DNA from: JAFNAG01 sp963824985
GTDB taxonomy: Bacteria; Acidobacteriota; UBA6911
Reading direction: 5' to 3'
NCBI GenBank assembly: GCA_963824985.1
Contig: CAWGRQ010000013.1
Location: forward strand, 21,917 to 85,916
Length of the DNA stretch: 64,000 bases
Every line of letters starts with the position of its first letter. Positions within the stretch are counted from its first letter, which is position 1. Both the position numbers and the translations under genes were made by a program. The notes below the pieces were generated by a model, which saw only the letters and a program-made list of their open reading frames with translations, searched no databases and was not told the DNA's origin. Positions 27,619 to 40,834 of this stretch are shown here, piece after piece.

Positions 27619-28593
27619 TTGAATCAACGAGATTTCTACAAGCTGGTTGAAGAGGGCCTCGCGCAAGTCGAACTGGAGCTGCATCGCCATTCCAGTTCCA
27701 ATGTTCAGCTGATCGACCGGATCGGTCGCTACATCCAGGACAGTGGCGGCAAACGCATCCGCCCCGCCATGCTTCTACTGAGCGCCCGGATGGGCGGGTT
27801 CGAGGGGCCTGCCTGTTATCGGCTGGGAGCGGTGGTGGAGATGGTCCACTCGGCGACATTGGTTCACGACGACATCATCGATGACGCCAAGGTGCGCCGC
27901 GGCCATGAGTCCGTCAACGCGCACTGGGGAAACGAAATTACCGTTCTTATGGGCGACTGGCTTTACATGACCTCTTTCCAGCTGGCTCTCGGTGAACGGC
28001 ATTTCAAGATCCTCGACATTCTCGCCGACGTCACCAGGAAAATGGTGGAAGGGGAATTGATCCAGCTGAGCATGAACCGGAACCCCGACGTAACCGAGGA
28101 GCAGCACCTGGATATCTCCATGCGTAAGACCGCCTATCTCTTCGCGGCCTGCACGCAAATGGGGGGCATTCTTGGGTCGGCGAATCAGGAACAGGAGGAG
28201 GCGCTTTGGTCATACGGCCTCCATGTGGGCATGGCGTTTCAGATGGTTGACGATGTCCTGGACTTCACCTCCACCGAAAGCACCCTGGGAAAGCCGGTGT
28301 GCAGCGATTTGAAGGAGGGGAAACTCACCCTCCCCCTGATTTACCTGATGCGCGATGGACTTCCTGAGCACCGGGAGCTGATCAGGACCATCATTCGCGA
28401 GGATGGCTTTGGCGGCGCCTGGGGGGCACGGGTCCTGGATCTTGTTCGTGAGTACGGAACCGCGGAAAAGGTGCTCGATAAGGCTTCCGAATATGCCCGC
28501 CGCGCACGAAGCTGTCTGGACGGGTTCGCCCCGTGCGAGGCGCGGGATGCCCTGCTGGCGATTCCGGATTACATCGTCCAACGAGACCGTTGA
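27619..28593 (+). CDS. Polyprenyl diphosphate synthase (IspB/HepT family)
   Basis: Started at a TTG with GAAGAG nearby, the product is 324 aa. The two aspartate-rich motifs of trans-prenyltransferases are seen: 'LVHDDIIDDAKVRRG' (Asp84, 85, 88, 89) and 'FQMVDDVLDF' (Asp211, 212, 215), with 'GGKRIRPAMLLLSARM' ahead. The residue five before the first motif is Ser78 with small neighbours, in keeping with a long-chain product such as the menaquinone or ubiquinone side chain. Chain length cannot be fixed from sequence. It stands alone. Confidence 0.9.
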   Translation: MNQRDFYKLVEEGLAQVELELHRHSSSNVQLIDRIGRYIQDSGGKRIRPAMLLLSARMGGFEGPACYRLGAVVEMVHSATLVHDDIIDDAKVRRGHESVNAHWGNEITVLMGDWLYMTSFQLALGERHFKILDILADVTRKMVEGELIQLSMNRNPDVTEEQHLDISMRKTAYLFAACTQMGGILGSANQEQEEALWSYGLHVGMAFQMVDDVLDFTSTESTLGKPVCSDLKEGKLTLPLIYLMRDGLPEHRELIRTIIREDGFGGAWGARVLDLVREYGTAEKVLDKASEYARRARSCLDGFAPCEARDALLAIPDYIVQRDR

Positions 28594-28783
28594 CGGGGCA
28601 GCGGGTCGTCATGCATCTGCCGGCAATCCCGGCCCGCCGGCCGCTCCGCAAATGACCTTTTTGGATAACACTGCCGAAGTCTCCTTGGAGATTTCCGGTC
28701 CCTTTCCAGACCCCAGCTCCGAAGGCGCTCGCCCCCTTCGGTGATTGTCTGGCCCCTTGATTCTGTGGTCACCGGTCGGGAAT

Positions 28784-28893
28784 GTGGTCAGAGGCAGCAA
28801 AATCGGCCACGGATTTCACGGACTTCTTAAAAGCACTACTATTGACGCGCCTCGATATGCGCCTGCCTTGTGCATCTAAATCCGTAGCAGCCT
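28784..28893. repeat. Dispersed structured repeat, copy B (internally deleted)
   Basis: This begins with GTGGTCAGAGGCAGCAA and CCACGGATTTCACGGA, passes GCACTACTATTG and then CCTCGATATGCGC, and ends TAAATCCGTAGCAGCC. Compared with copies A and C it lacks ~60-70 central bases, including the nested inverted arms. It lies in the 344-base gap between two converging genes (prenyl synthase and penicillin-binding protein), where nothing else is recognisable. Confidence 0.7.
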
Positions 28894-28937
28894 GTTGTCG
28901 TCACTGACCCCGGGGCTGAAATGTCGCCCGCTTCCGG

Positions 28938-31202
28938 CTATTTCTTACCCCGAGCGGATCCCGGAAGGTCTTCAACGAACAGTTTCTTAGGGATAATCGG
29001 GATGGCTTCCAGCTGATCGCCGGGTTGTGCCCCGGCGAGAATCTCGATGGTGGGGAATGCTTCCACGGGCTTGTCCTTGAGGATCTCCTGCATGTATTGC
29101 ATCCAGATGGGCAGGGCGACGACCGCGCCGGCTTCCTTGTCTCCCAAGGTCTTTTTCGAATCGAAGCCGACCCAGACTGCGGTCGTGATTGACGGGCTGA
29201 AGCCGACGAACCATGCGTCGGCGAAATCGTTGGTCGTGCCTGTCTTGCCTCCCAGCGGCCGGTTCATGGATGCGGCGGCTTTGGCCGTTCCCTCCTTGAC
29301 GACTTCCTGAAGCAGCCCGAGCATTTTCTCGGCGATTTCTGGGGAAAGCACGCGGCGCGTCTGCGGCTCCGCCTGTTCCTTCAGGGCGTGGTCGTAATCC
29401 TCAATCTTGCGGATAAAATATGGCCTTGGCTGAATCCCGAGGTTGGGGAAGGTGGTGAAGGCGGTGGCCATCTCGAGAGGAGTGGCCTCGCAGGCGCCAA
29501 TGGCAAGGGGCAGATAGGGTTCCATCGGGCCGCTGAGGCCGAATCTCCTGGCCATGACGAGCACGTTCTTGATCCCGATCAGCGAGGCGAGCTTGATGGT
29601 CGGCACATTCCGCGATTCGATCAGCGCCTGGCGCAGAGTGATCTCGCCTTTGAACTTGCCATCGTAATTGGAAGGCTGCCATACCCTGCCAAGAGTGTCG
29701 GTAAAACTGATCCGGGCGTCGATGATTGTGTCCGTCGGCTCCATCCCCTGTTCGATGGCCGTCGAATAGACGAACGGCTTGAAAGTCGAACCGACCTGGC
29801 GCATGGCCTGCGTAGTGCGGTTGAATTCACTCTCCTCGAAGTTGTACCCGCCGACCATGGCCTTGATTTCACCGGTGGCATTATCCAGCGTGATCAGCGC
29901 TCCCTGTACCGTGGGAACCTGGTCCAGCATCGCGGTTGCGGTTTTATTGGCTTCGTCGAGCGAATTGATCCTGAACATCGCGAGATCGCCAGCCCTGAGA
30001 ATCTGGGATGGCAGTTTGGCCCGGGTCCAGGCAATCTCCTTGGGGCCGAGGATCGCGCGATATCTTCCGACGCGCACGGTCATTTCAGGATCATCGATGC
30101 TCTCGACGAGCCCGGGAATCGTGTCCCCCGGCTGCAGCGATGAGCGCCAATCCGGATGGGAGTATGTCTCCAGCCTGACTGCCGGGTCTTTGAGCACATT
30201 TTCGACTGGGCCGTGCCAACCCTGCTTTTTATCCAGGTCGCTCAGGCCGTCGTGCAGTGCGCGGGTGGCGGCGGTCTGCATTTCGATGTTCAGCGTCGTG
30301 TAGACGCGCAACCCCCGGCGCCAGATGACGTCGGTCGTGTACCGGTCCGTCAGCGACTGGCGCACCCATTCCACGAAATAGGGGGCGAGGCCGGTGTTCC
30401 GTGTGCGGGGCTTCAGCTGGATCGGTCTGGCCTTGGCCTCCGCCGCCGCTGCCGCCGAGATCATCTGCTCGGCCACCATGCGGTCGAGAATGTAATTGCG
30501 CCGGTTGCGGGCCGCCTCGGGATGAAGGATGGGAGAGTACCCGGATGGGTTCCTGGGCAGCCCGGCGATCATGGCGCACTCATCCAGCGTGAGCTCCTTG
30601 AGCTGCTTGCCGAAGTAGGTATCGGCCGCGGCCGCGACCCCGTAAGCGCCGTGTCCGAAAATGTGCTGATTGCAGTACAGGGTGAGGATCTGGCGCTTGG
30701 AATATCTCTTTTCGATCTTCCAGGCGATGAGCAGTTCCTTGACCTTCCGGTCGAGGGTCTTCTCCATGTTGCCCATGAGCAGACGGGCAAGCTGCTGGGT
30801 GATGGTGCTCGCCCCTTCGGCGCTCCTCATGGAAACGATGTCTCTGTAGGCGGCACGCAGGACCGACAGGTAGTTGATCCCGGAATGACTGTAAAACTGA
30901 TCGTCCTCGGCTGCGAGAATGGCCAGCTGCAAATGGACGGGGATATCTTCATAGGGGACGACGATCCGTCGCTCGATGGCGAACTCCCCGATGACCTTGT
31001 TGTCGTCGGAGTAGAGGTCGGTGATGACGTCGGGACGAAAATCTTCGAGGCTCTGGATTTTGGGGAGATTGTACTCATATCCGGCGAGCACGCCGAACAC
31101 CACGCCGGCCATGGCGAAGCAGGCGATCAGGACCCCGTACAGGATAATCAGCCATTTCGGAAGTCCGTGCTTCTTCTGCGATCGTAAATTCACCCTTGCC
31201 AT
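28938..31202 (-). CDS. Class A penicillin-binding protein 1A
   Basis: A 754-aa bifunctional peptidoglycan synthase. Order: cytoplasmic basic tail; membrane span ~17-40; glycosyltransferase domain with catalytic Glu99 in 'AAEDDQFYSHSGINYL' and 'EGASTITQQLARLLMGN'; a linker domain; and a transpeptidase with nucleophile Ser472 in 'GSTFKPF', 'SRNVPTIKLA' and 'GGKTGTTND'. The C-terminus 'PGSARGKK' is short. It polymerises and cross-links glycan outside the membrane. The frame is complete; the ATG at 31202 has no strong ribosome site. Confidence 0.94.
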   Translation of the reverse strand: MARVNLRSQKKHGLPKWLIILYGVLIACFAMAGVVFGVLAGYEYNLPKIQSLEDFRPDVITDLYSDDNKVIGEFAIERRIVVPYEDIPVHLQLAILAAEDDQFYSHSGINYLSVLRAAYRDIVSMRSAEGASTITQQLARLLMGNMEKTLDRKVKELLIAWKIEKRYSKRQILTLYCNQHIFGHGAYGVAAAADTYFGKQLKELTLDECAMIAGLPRNPSGYSPILHPEAARNRRNYILDRMVAEQMISAAAAAEAKARPIQLKPRTRNTGLAPYFVEWVRQSLTDRYTTDVIWRRGLRVYTTLNIEMQTAATRALHDGLSDLDKKQGWHGPVENVLKDPAVRLETYSHPDWRSSLQPGDTIPGLVESIDDPEMTVRVGRYRAILGPKEIAWTRAKLPSQILRAGDLAMFRINSLDEANKTATAMLDQVPTVQGALITLDNATGEIKAMVGGYNFEESEFNRTTQAMRQVGSTFKPFVYSTAIEQGMEPTDTIIDARISFTDTLGRVWQPSNYDGKFKGEITLRQALIESRNVPTIKLASLIGIKNVLVMARRFGLSGPMEPYLPLAIGACEATPLEMATAFTTFPNLGIQPRPYFIRKIEDYDHALKEQAEPQTRRVLSPEIAEKMLGLLQEVVKEGTAKAAASMNRPLGGKTGTTNDFADAWFVGFSPSITTAVWVGFDSKKTLGDKEAGAVVALPIWMQYMQEILKDKPVEAFPTIEILAGAQPGDQLEAIPIIPKKLFVEDLPGSARGKK

Positions 31203-31335
31203 AACGCAGCCAAGTATAACACCCGGCGGCAGCGGGAGGTAGACGGTTGACCGCGATTCAGGCGTTCCCGGCCCGCGCTCTTCCGCGTCCTGAGATGTCC
31301 GGTGACCCTCTCATGAATAGTGCCGGCTCATGGTT

Positions 31336-31695
31336 TCAGGCCTCGGGCACGGCCTCTTCATGAGGCCCGCCCCGGTCCTTCGAGTCCAGAAACGTGACCC
31401 GCGCGGCGATCACCTCCGTGGCGTAATGCTTCTCTCCGGGGGGCTTTTCCCAGGAGCGGGTTTGCAGGGATCCTTCCACGCAGACCAGCTTGCCTTTGTG
31501 CAGGTGCTGGAGGCACAGCTCCGCCGCCTTACCGTACGCGACGATGCGATGCCACTCCGTAATTTCCTGCGGCGTGCCGTTTCCCGGGCGGAATTGATGA
31601 GTGGCCAGCGTGAAACTGGAAACCCGCGTGCCGCCGCCGGTGACGCGATCTTCCGGATCCTTCCCTAAACGTCCGATTAAAATAACCTTGTTCAT
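31336..31695 (-). CDS. ssb: Single-stranded DNA-binding protein
   Basis: The OB-fold SSB pattern is clear: 'MNKVILIGRLGKDPEDRV', 'VSSFTLATHQF', 'TEWHRIVAYGKAAELC', 'KGKLVCVEGSLQTRSWE'. I start at MNKVIL (31695), the usual start of the family; the frame opens five codons earlier at 31710. At ~119 aa it is short for an SSB: there is no glycine-rich linker, and the C-terminus 'GGPHEEAVPEA' lacks the DDIPF-like tip that binds partner proteins. It may be a secondary SSB. It is divergent from the str operon. Confidence 0.9.
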   Translation of the reverse strand: MNKVILIGRLGKDPEDRVTGGGTRVSSFTLATHQFRPGNGTPQEITEWHRIVAYGKAAELCLQHLHKGKLVCVEGSLQTRSWEKPPGEKHYATEVIAARVTFLDSKDRGGPHEEAVPEA

Positions 31696-31896
31696 GCTTC
31701 CCATGGGCATTCATCCTTGTTTGAGCAGGTTCGATATGGACCGGCGCGGACCGTCCGCACCTCAATTCCACATGTTCATATCTACCTAACCGGCGATCCC
31801 GCCGATTGAGCCAAAAAATCTTGCCGCGGCATGGGCTCGTCATCCCGGATTCCGCCGCAAGCCGCTCCGCGAACACGGCTGCGAATTTGATCGGCC

Positions 31897-31944
31897 GCAT
31901 GGTACGCTCTAATCTGGCGTGCATGGTACGCTCTAATCTGGCGT
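31897..31944. repeat. Perfect tandem duplication of a 24-base unit upstream of the str promoter
   Basis: Positions 31897-31920 and 31921-31944 are identical and directly joined, each starting GCATGGTACGCTCTAATC. The unit lies ~65-110 bases before the -35 box of the rpsL promoter. CTCTAAT within it loosely resembles a -10 element, so it could be a doubled upstream promoter or operator. Confidence 0.7.
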
Positions 31945-32006
31945 GTTTGATGTGCCCGGGGGACGGGGAAAAGGTCCTTCCCCCAAATTCGTTTCAGGCT
32001 ATTTGC

Positions 32007-32035
32007 TTGACAGGTAAGGCCCTCTTTGTTACATT
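32007..32035 (+). promoter_or_regulatory. Strong sigma-70-type promoter of the ribosomal supercluster
   Basis: A perfect TTGACA (32007-32012), a 17-base spacer and TACATT (32030-32035, four of six to consensus) lie 92 bases before rpsL. This would drive rpsL and probably the whole cluster behind it. The leader from ~32043 to rpsL has no clear terminator-like hairpin. Confidence 0.75.
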
Positions 32036-32126
32036 TGAGCGGTTTTTCCCTATGGCTCAGCTGCTGTGTCCGCAGTCGGACAGTTTTAGCGGGGGGTCAT
32101 TAGCGAATGGTAAAGGAGAAAAGGGT

Positions 32127-32501
32127 TTGCCGACCTTCAATCAGCTGGTTCGATCTGGCCGAAAGAAGATTCGTTATAAGACGAAGAGTCCTGCTTTACA
32201 GGGGAGTCCGCAGCGGCGAGGAGTCTGCACTCGGGTGTACACGTCTACGCCCAAGAAACCGAACTCAGCGCTTCGCAAAGTAGCTCGTGTTCGTCTAACC
32301 AACGGGATTGAGGTAACCACCTACATCCCGGGGATCGGACACAACCTGCAGGAACACTCCATCGTGCTGATCCGCGGTGGACGTGTCAAGGACCTCCCCG
32401 GGGTTCGCTACCATGTGGTGCGGGGAACCCTGGATTCCGTAGGAGTCCAGGAACGAAAGCGTTCCCGGTCCAAGTATGGTGCCAAGCGGCCCAAAAGCTA
32501 G
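32127..32501 (+). CDS. rpsL: 30S ribosomal protein S12
   Basis: The gene starts at a TTG ([14 protein letters not shown]) with AAAGGAG eight bases ahead and encodes 124 aa; the open frame extends far upstream but has no family support there. '[20 protein letters not shown]' and '[10 protein letters not shown]' are the conserved decoding-centre loops. The lysines at which streptomycin-resistance changes arise are wild type. It is first in the str operon. Confidence 0.96.
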   Translation: MPTFNQLVRSGRKKIRYKTKSPALQGSPQRRGVCTRVYTSTPKKPNSALRKVARVRLTNGIEVTTYIPGIGHNLQEHSIVLIRGGRVKDLPGVRYHVVRGTLDSVGVQERKRSRSKYGAKRPKS

Positions 32502-32589
32502 CCACTCCTTCAATTAGCCGTCTTAGGGTGACGAGTTTACGCCCTGCGAGAATCTTCGGAAAGGCATTTGCCAGTGCCGACGGGTTTCG

Positions 32590-32621
32590 CTCTCCGGGGG
32601 AGCATTTCTCATTGCGGAGAG
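32590..32621 (+). promoter_or_regulatory. Hairpin in the rpsL-rpsG intercistronic leader, possible S7 control site
   Basis: CTCTCCG (32590-32596) and CGGAGAG (32615-32621) can pair around an 18-base loop, about 40 bases before the rpsG start in a 161-base spacer. In E. coli the rpsL-rpsG spacer binds S7 to repress translation; the same role here is inference from place and structure only. Confidence 0.4.
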
Positions 32622-32662
32622 AAGAGGAATATTAAAAAAGAGGTAGCAGGAGATCTTCAGGT

Positions 32663-33133
32663 ATGCCGAGGCGTAGAGAGGTACCAAAGCGGGAAACTCT
32701 GCCGGATCCCATATACAGCAGCACGCTCATAACCAAATTCATCAGTTGCATGATGGTGGCGGGCAAAAAGAGCGTGGCGGAAAGCAACTTTTACGGCGCC
32801 CTGGATTCGATCCGGGACCGTACGAAGGAAGATCCGGTCAAGGTGTTCAAGAAGGCTATGGATGCCGTAAAGCCTGTGCTTGAGGTGAAATCGCGGCGTG
32901 TCGGTGGTGCCACCTATCAGGTTCCCATTGAGGTTGCCCAGGACCGGCGCACCTCCCTGGCGATCCGCTGGCTCATCTCCAACGCCCGGGGCCGAAGCGA
33001 AAAAACCATGAGAGACAAGCTGGCCGCGGAGATTCTGGATGCCTCCAACAATCGCGGCGGCGCAATCAAGAAGAAGGAAGATACCCATCGCATGGCGGAG
33101 GCGAACAAGGCGTTCGCCCACTATCGTTGGTAA
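32663..33133 (+). CDS. rpsG: 30S ribosomal protein S7
   Basis: 156 aa, the usual S7 length. Seen are '[11 protein letters not shown]', '[14 protein letters not shown]'-like text (here '[14 protein letters not shown]') and '[20 protein letters not shown]'. S7 starts assembly of the 30S head and is often the str operon repressor. It is followed 14 bases later by fusA. Confidence 0.96.
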   Translation: MPRRREVPKRETLPDPIYSSTLITKFISCMMVAGKKSVAESNFYGALDSIRDRTKEDPVKVFKKAMDAVKPVLEVKSRRVGGATYQVPIEVAQDRRTSLAIRWLISNARGRSEKTMRDKLAAEILDASNNRGGAIKKKEDTHRMAEANKAFAHYRW

Positions 33134-33147
33134 TGAGGTAGGATCCC

Positions 33148-35241
<2,094 letters not shown>

Positions 35242-35261
35242 GCAGGAGTCTGGAGGGTTCC

Positions 35262-36449
<1,188 letters not shown>

Positions 36450-36461
36450 CACTGGGAACCT

Positions 36462-36788
36462 ATGCTTAACGAAAAGATCAGAATACGGCTGAAAGCCTAC
36501 GATTACAGAGTGTTGGACCAGTCGACATCGGAGATCGTGGATATTGCCAAGCGTACCGGCTCCCGCGTTTCGGGTCCGATCCCGCTGCCGACCGTGAAAA
36601 ACAAGTTCTGCGTGCTTCGTTCGCCGCACGTGGACAAGAAATCGCGGGAGCAGTTCGAGATCCGCACCCATAAGCGGCTGGTTGATATTCTCGAGCCGAC
36701 GCCCCAGACAGTCGATGCGTTGATGAAACTCGACCTGCCGGCGGCGATCGACGTGGAAATCAAGGCCTTTGGAACGGAACATAAGTAA
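36462..36788 (+). CDS. rpsJ: 30S ribosomal protein S10
   Basis: 108 aa, with '[16 protein letters not shown]', '[20 protein letters not shown]' and '[20 protein letters not shown]'. S10 is also the NusE antitermination factor. It is the first gene of the S10 operon and begins 13 bases after tuf, with no promoter visible between, so transcription probably runs through from the str genes. Confidence 0.96.
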   Translation: MLNEKIRIRLKAYDYRVLDQSTSEIVDIAKRTGSRVSGPIPLPTVKNKFCVLRSPHVDKKSREQFEIRTHKRLVDILEPTPQTVDALMKLDLPAAIDVEIKAFGTEHK

Positions 36789-36885
36789 AGAAAGGGAGGG
36801 GCCAGGTATGTGATGGATTGCGGGATGACGAACCGCATTTTCTTCGTCATTCGGCAATCGTCATCCGGCCGGCCCGGTGACGCAC

Positions 36886-37515
36886 ATGGTCGATGGACTT
36901 ATCGGAGTCAAGGTGGGGATGACTCAGATCTTCGAAGAGGATGGCAGGGTTGTTCCTGCTACAGTGATCAAGACCGGTCCCTGCATCGTGGTCCAGAAGA
37001 AAGTCAAAGAGACCGATGGATACGATGCCGTGCAGCTGGGCCTGGTGGAGTTCATTCGTCCCTCGCGGGTGAAAAAGCCCCGCGCCGGCCACTTCAAGAA
37101 AGCCGAAGTGCCTCCGGTTCGAATTCTGAGAGAGTTCGGATTTGATGACGGCGAGGAGCCGGTCAAGGTGGGCGACCAGATCCTGGTTAACCAGGTATTC
37201 CGGGCGGCAGACGAGGTTGCGGTAACCGGCACGAGCAAGGGGCGCGGCTTTGCCGGTCTGATCAAGCGGCACCACTTCGCCGGCGGCGCCGCGAGTCATG
37301 GTTCCATGTTTCATCGGGCGCCTGGATCCATCGGCGCTTCCGCATTCCCGAGCCGGGTGCTGCCCGGGATGCGTGCCGCGGGACACATGGGGAATGAGCG
37401 GGTGACCGTGAGGAACCTGCGCGTGGTGCGGGTTCAGGACCAGGACAACCTGCTGGTGGTCAGGGGCGCGGTTCCCGGACGAAATGGCGGATACGTAATC
37501 GTCACAAAGGCATAG
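36886..37515 (+). CDS. rplC: 50S ribosomal protein L3
   Basis: I start at the ATG at 36886 ('[20 protein letters not shown]', 209 aa); a GTG three codons earlier is equally possible. '[20 protein letters not shown]' and '[20 protein letters not shown]' carry the central loop that reaches the peptidyl-transferase region. L3 starts 50S assembly. The spacer to rpsJ is 97 bases with no other feature. Confidence 0.95.
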   Translation: MVDGLIGVKVGMTQIFEEDGRVVPATVIKTGPCIVVQKKVKETDGYDAVQLGLVEFIRPSRVKKPRAGHFKKAEVPPVRILREFGFDDGEEPVKVGDQILVNQVFRAADEVAVTGTSKGRGFAGLIKRHHFAGGAASHGSMFHRAPGSIGASAFPSRVLPGMRAAGHMGNERVTVRNLRVVRVQDQDNLLVVRGAVPGRNGGYVIVTKA

Positions 37516-37561
37516 ATGCAAGATTCCCCGGCTGCACGGGGCGGGAAATCGAGGTTCAGGA

Positions 37562-38189
37562 ATGGCTGAGATTGAAGTAAAAAACCTCGCGAATGAGGTG
37601 ATCGGCAAGCTGGAGCTTTCCGACGAAGTGTTCAAGGCCCCGGTGAATGAGCCGCTGATCTGGGAGGCGGTGAAGCATTACCAGGATTCGCTGCGCGCGG
37701 GGACCGCGGCGACCAAGACCCGAGGCATGGTGCGCGGCAGCGGCAAGAAGCTCTGGCGCCAGAAGGGGACGGGCCGCGCCCGCATCGGCAGCGTCCGCAG
37801 CCCGCTATGGAGGCACGGGGGCACCGTCCATGGGCCACAGCCGCGAAGCTATGTGTACGCCTTTCCGCGCAAGAAGATCCGCGGTGCCCTCCGTTCCGCC
37901 CTGTCGGCGCGGTTCGGGGAAAACTGCCTGACGGTCGTCGATGCCTTTCAGCTGGAAGGGCCCAAGACCAAAGACCTGCAGAAGATCCTGCGGGGTTTCG
38001 GTGCGGGGCGCAAGATCCTGCTGATCGGACTCGAGTGCGGATCGCAACCTGGAACTATCGTCCCGAAACCTCCCCCGGGTGAAGGTCGTGCCGGGCCAGG
38101 GGGTGAATATCAATGATATCGTCAACCACGAGCTGCTGATTTTTTCCAAAGATGCGATTCTGCAGGTGCAGGAGGTATTGAGCCGATGA
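37562..38189 (+). CDS. rplD: 50S ribosomal protein L4, with an apparent frameshift
   Basis: The frame from 37562 is normal L4 for ~158 residues ('TRGMVRGSGKKLWRQKGTGR', 'HGGTVHGPQPRSYVYAFPRK') to 'LLIGLE', then becomes unrelated and stops at 38116. The true C-terminus 'ADRNLELSSRNLPRVKVVPG' through '[12 protein letters not shown]' is in the next frame from ~38037 to a TGA at 38187-38189, which overlaps the rplW ATG. One extra base near 38036 explains it. L4 is needed for assembly and S10-operon control, so a sequence error is more likely than loss. Confidence 0.85.
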
Positions 38190-38479
38190 AGGAAGCATAC
38201 AGCATCCTGAAATTGCCGGTAATCACCGAGAAGAGCACCTTCCAGAAAGAGAAGCACCAGACTCTGACCTTCGAGGTCGCGCGCGATGCCAACAAGATCG
38301 ACATCAAGAGCGCGGTGGAGAAGGTGTTTAAGGTGAAGGTCGCAAGCGTGCGCACTGCCAACTTTCACGGCAAGATGCGGCGCCAGGGGCGTTTCGCAGG
38401 CCGCAAGCCGGACTGGAAGAAGGCCTACGTGACGTTGAAGAAGGGCGAAAAGATGTTTGAATTTTCCGAGATGGTTTGA
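38186..38479 (+). CDS. rplW: 50S ribosomal protein L23
   Basis: 97 aa, with '[20 protein letters not shown]' and '[20 protein letters not shown]'. L23 sits at the polypeptide tunnel exit and is the docking site for trigger factor and SRP. Its ATG overlaps the restored rplD stop (ATGA), which supports the frameshift reading of rplD. Confidence 0.95.
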   Translation: MKEAYSILKLPVITEKSTFQKEKHQTLTFEVARDANKIDIKSAVEKVFKVKVASVRTANFHGKMRRQGRFAGRKPDWKKAYVTLKKGEKMFEFSEMV

Positions 38480-38502
38480 TCTCGGCGGGAGTTGCGGTAA
38501 CC

Positions 38503-39330
38503 ATGGCAATCAAGACATACAGGCCCACTTCGCCAGCGATTCGATTCCGGACCACTCTTGTTAATAAGGATCTGGCTACGAGCCGGCCCCTCAAGCGGCT
38601 GACGGAATCGAAACGGAGAATCTCCGGGCGGAACAACAAGGGGCATCTCACTATCCGGCATCGGGGTGGGGCTCACAAGCGGCTGTACCGGGTCATGGAC
38701 TTCCTCAGGGAAAAGAGGGACATCCCCGCGCGGGTCGCATCGATCGAGTACGATCCGAACCGTTCGGCGCGGATCGCCCTGCTGACTTACGCGGACGGCG
38801 AGAAGCGGTACATTCTGGCCCCGCACGGATTGAAACCGGGCGCGACGGTGGTCGCGGGGGAGGGGGCGGACATCCTGGTGGGCAACGCCCTGCCGCTTAA
38901 GAACATCCCCCTGGGGACAATGATTCACAATATCGAGCTCAAGCAGGGGAAAGGCGGCCAGATGGCCCGATCCGCCGGAGTTGCCGCCCAGCTGCTCGCC
39001 AAGGAAGCCGGCTATGCGCAAATCAAGATGCCGTCGGGCGAAACCCGCATGGTGCATCTCGACTGCTACGCCACCATCGGCCAGGTCGGCAATCTTGATC
39101 ATGAGAACGTTTCGATCGGCAAAGCCGGACGATCGCGCTGGATGGGCTGGCGGCCGACGGTCCGGGGCGTGGCGATGAATCCCATCGACCACCCGCACGG
39201 CGGCGGTGAAGGCAAAACCTCGGGCGGGCGTCACCCGGTCAGTCCCTGGGGATTGCCGACCAAGGGCTACAAAACGCGCAACAATAAGCGAACCCAGCGT
39301 TTTATCATCAAGCGCCGGGGCAAGAGATAG
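38503..39330 (+). CDS. rplB: 50S ribosomal protein L2
   Basis: From the ATG at 38503 ('[20 protein letters not shown]') the product is 275 aa. '[20 protein letters not shown]' and the C-terminal '[20 protein letters not shown]' with the conserved histidine near the peptidyl-transferase centre are present. The annotation start avoids nine codons upstream that overlap rplW. Confidence 0.96.
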   Translation: MAIKTYRPTSPAIRFRTTLVNKDLATSRPLKRLTESKRRISGRNNKGHLTIRHRGGAHKRLYRVMDFLREKRDIPARVASIEYDPNRSARIALLTYADGEKRYILAPHGLKPGATVVAGEGADILVGNALPLKNIPLGTMIHNIELKQGKGGQMARSAGVAAQLLAKEAGYAQIKMPSGETRMVHLDCYATIGQVGNLDHENVSIGKAGRSRWMGWRPTVRGVAMNPIDHPHGGGEGKTSGGRHPVSPWGLPTKGYKTRNNKRTQRFIIKRRGKR

Positions 39331-39342
39331 GCGGAGCGTGGT

Positions 39343-39633
39343 ATGGCAAGATCGGTGAAAAAGGGCCCGTTTGTGGATGATCACCTAATCAAAAAGGTGC
39401 GGGCGTTCAGTTCGGCGACCAGCCGCACGGTCATCAAGACATGGTCGCGGCGCTCGACGATCACGCCGGAGATGGTGGGCTCCACCATCGCCGTACACAA
39501 CGGGAAAAAGTTCATCCCGATTTACATTTCGGAAAACATGGTGAGCCACAAGCTGGGCGAGTTCGCGCCCACACGCATATTTAAGGGGCACACCACCAAG
39601 GTCGCAGAGAAAGCGACCGCCGTCAAGACGTAG
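39343..39633 (+). CDS. rpsS: 30S ribosomal protein S19
   Basis: 96 aa, with '[19 protein letters not shown]', '[20 protein letters not shown]' and '[15 protein letters not shown]'. S19 forms a head complex with S13. It is followed by 160 bases before rplV, an unusually long spacer for this operon, in which I see only GC-rich text without a gene. Confidence 0.96.
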   Translation: MARSVKKGPFVDDHLIKKVRAFSSATSRTVIKTWSRRSTITPEMVGSTIAVHNGKKFIPIYISENMVSHKLGEFAPTRIFKGHTTKVAEKATAVKT

Positions 39634-39793
39634 GGAATGTTGGGCGGCGCCCGGCATGCCCGGCGACGGGGGCGAGCGCGGTCCGCGGAATCGACAGCAG
39701 GAAAGGGAAAGTGCACGGCAGGCTTTCAGCGACGGCGGCCCCTCGGGATCGTCGCGCCACCCGGCCCGCCGGTCACGGCCAACTGGATTCGAT

Positions 39794-40147
39794 ATGGAAG
39801 CAAAGGCGAGAGGAAAATATCTTAAAGGGTCGCCGCAGAAGGCTCGCTTGGTGATCGATCTCATTCGCGGCAGGAATGTCCAGGAGGCGCTGGCGATCCT
39901 GAAGTTCACGAAGAAGCGCGCCACGCGACCCATTGAGAAAGTTCTGCTCTCCGCGGTGGCGAATGCCAAGGAGAAGAACGCGACAGCGGATGTCGACACA
40001 TTCATCGTGCATCGTGCCGTGGTGGACTCGGGTCCGACCAAGTGGCGCCGCCGGGTTCGCCCTGCCCCCATGGGGCGGGCCTACCGTCAGCAGCGCCGCT
40101 ACAAGCACATCTCGATCACGATCAAAGGCAAAGACATAGAGGAGTAA
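39794..40147 (+). CDS. rplV: 50S ribosomal protein L22
   Basis: Started at the ATG at 39794 ('MEAKARGKYLKGSPQKARLV', 117 aa); the frame is open 46 codons further upstream but that part has no L22 likeness. 'RRVRPAPMGRAYRQQRRYKH' is the loop that lines the exit tunnel where macrolides bind. It is 12 bases ahead of rpsC. Confidence 0.95.
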   Translation: MEAKARGKYLKGSPQKARLVIDLIRGRNVQEALAILKFTKKRATRPIEKVLLSAVANAKEKNATADVDTFIVHRAVVDSGPTKWRRRVRPAPMGRAYRQQRRYKHISITIKGKDIEE

Positions 40148-40159
40148 GGAGGTACCCCC

Positions 40160-40810
40160 TTGGGTCAGAAAGTTCATCCTTACGGTTTTCGGCTCGGCAT
40201 CAACCGGACATGGCGCTCGCGCTGGTTTGCGCGCAAGGACTATGGAGCCCTGCTGCACGAGGACCTAAACTTGAAGGTCATGCTCAAAAAGAAGTTCGCG
40301 CATGCAGGTGTGTCGCGGGTCGAAGTCGAACGGGCGGCCAATAAGCTCACGATCATCATTTTCACCTCCCGCCCCGGCATTATCGTCGGGAAGAAGGGGA
40401 CCGAGATCGAGAAGCTGAAAAAGGATCTGCAGGTTCTTACCGGCCGTGACATCAACCTCAAGATCCAGGAGGTGAATAAGCCGGAGCTCGACGCGCAGCT
40501 GGTGTCTGAGGGGATCGCGCAGCAGTTGGAAAAGCGCATCGCCTTCCGGCGCGCCATGCGCCGGGCCGTCGATTCCACCCTGCGCTTCGGCGCCAAAGGG
40601 ATCAAGGTGCGGACCGCGGGCCGGCTAAACGGCGCGGAGATCGCACGCACGGAATGGTACCTGCATGGGCAGCTCCCCTTGCATACGATTCGTGCCGACA
40701 TCGACTATGGTTTCGCCGAGGCAAACACCACGTACGGCGTGATCGGCGTCAAGGTCTGGATCTATAAGGGCGAGGTTTTCGAAATGCAGAAGCCCGAGCT
40801 CGGGCGGTGA
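40160..40810 (+). CDS. rpsC: 30S ribosomal protein S3
   Basis: 216 aa from a TTG start preceded by GGAGGT ('[20 protein letters not shown]'). The KH domain has '[20 protein letters not shown]', and '[20 protein letters not shown]' is typical. S3 lines the mRNA entry channel with S4 and S5. Confidence 0.96.
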   Translation: MGQKVHPYGFRLGINRTWRSRWFARKDYGALLHEDLNLKVMLKKKFAHAGVSRVEVERAANKLTIIIFTSRPGIIVGKKGTEIEKLKKDLQVLTGRDINLKIQEVNKPELDAQLVSEGIAQQLEKRIAFRRAMRRAVDSTLRFGAKGIKVRTAGRLNGAEIARTEWYLHGQLPLHTIRADIDYGFAEANTTYGVIGVKVWIYKGEVFEMQKPELGR

Positions 40811-40834
40811 TGTGTTTAGCGGGAGCAGAAGTAC

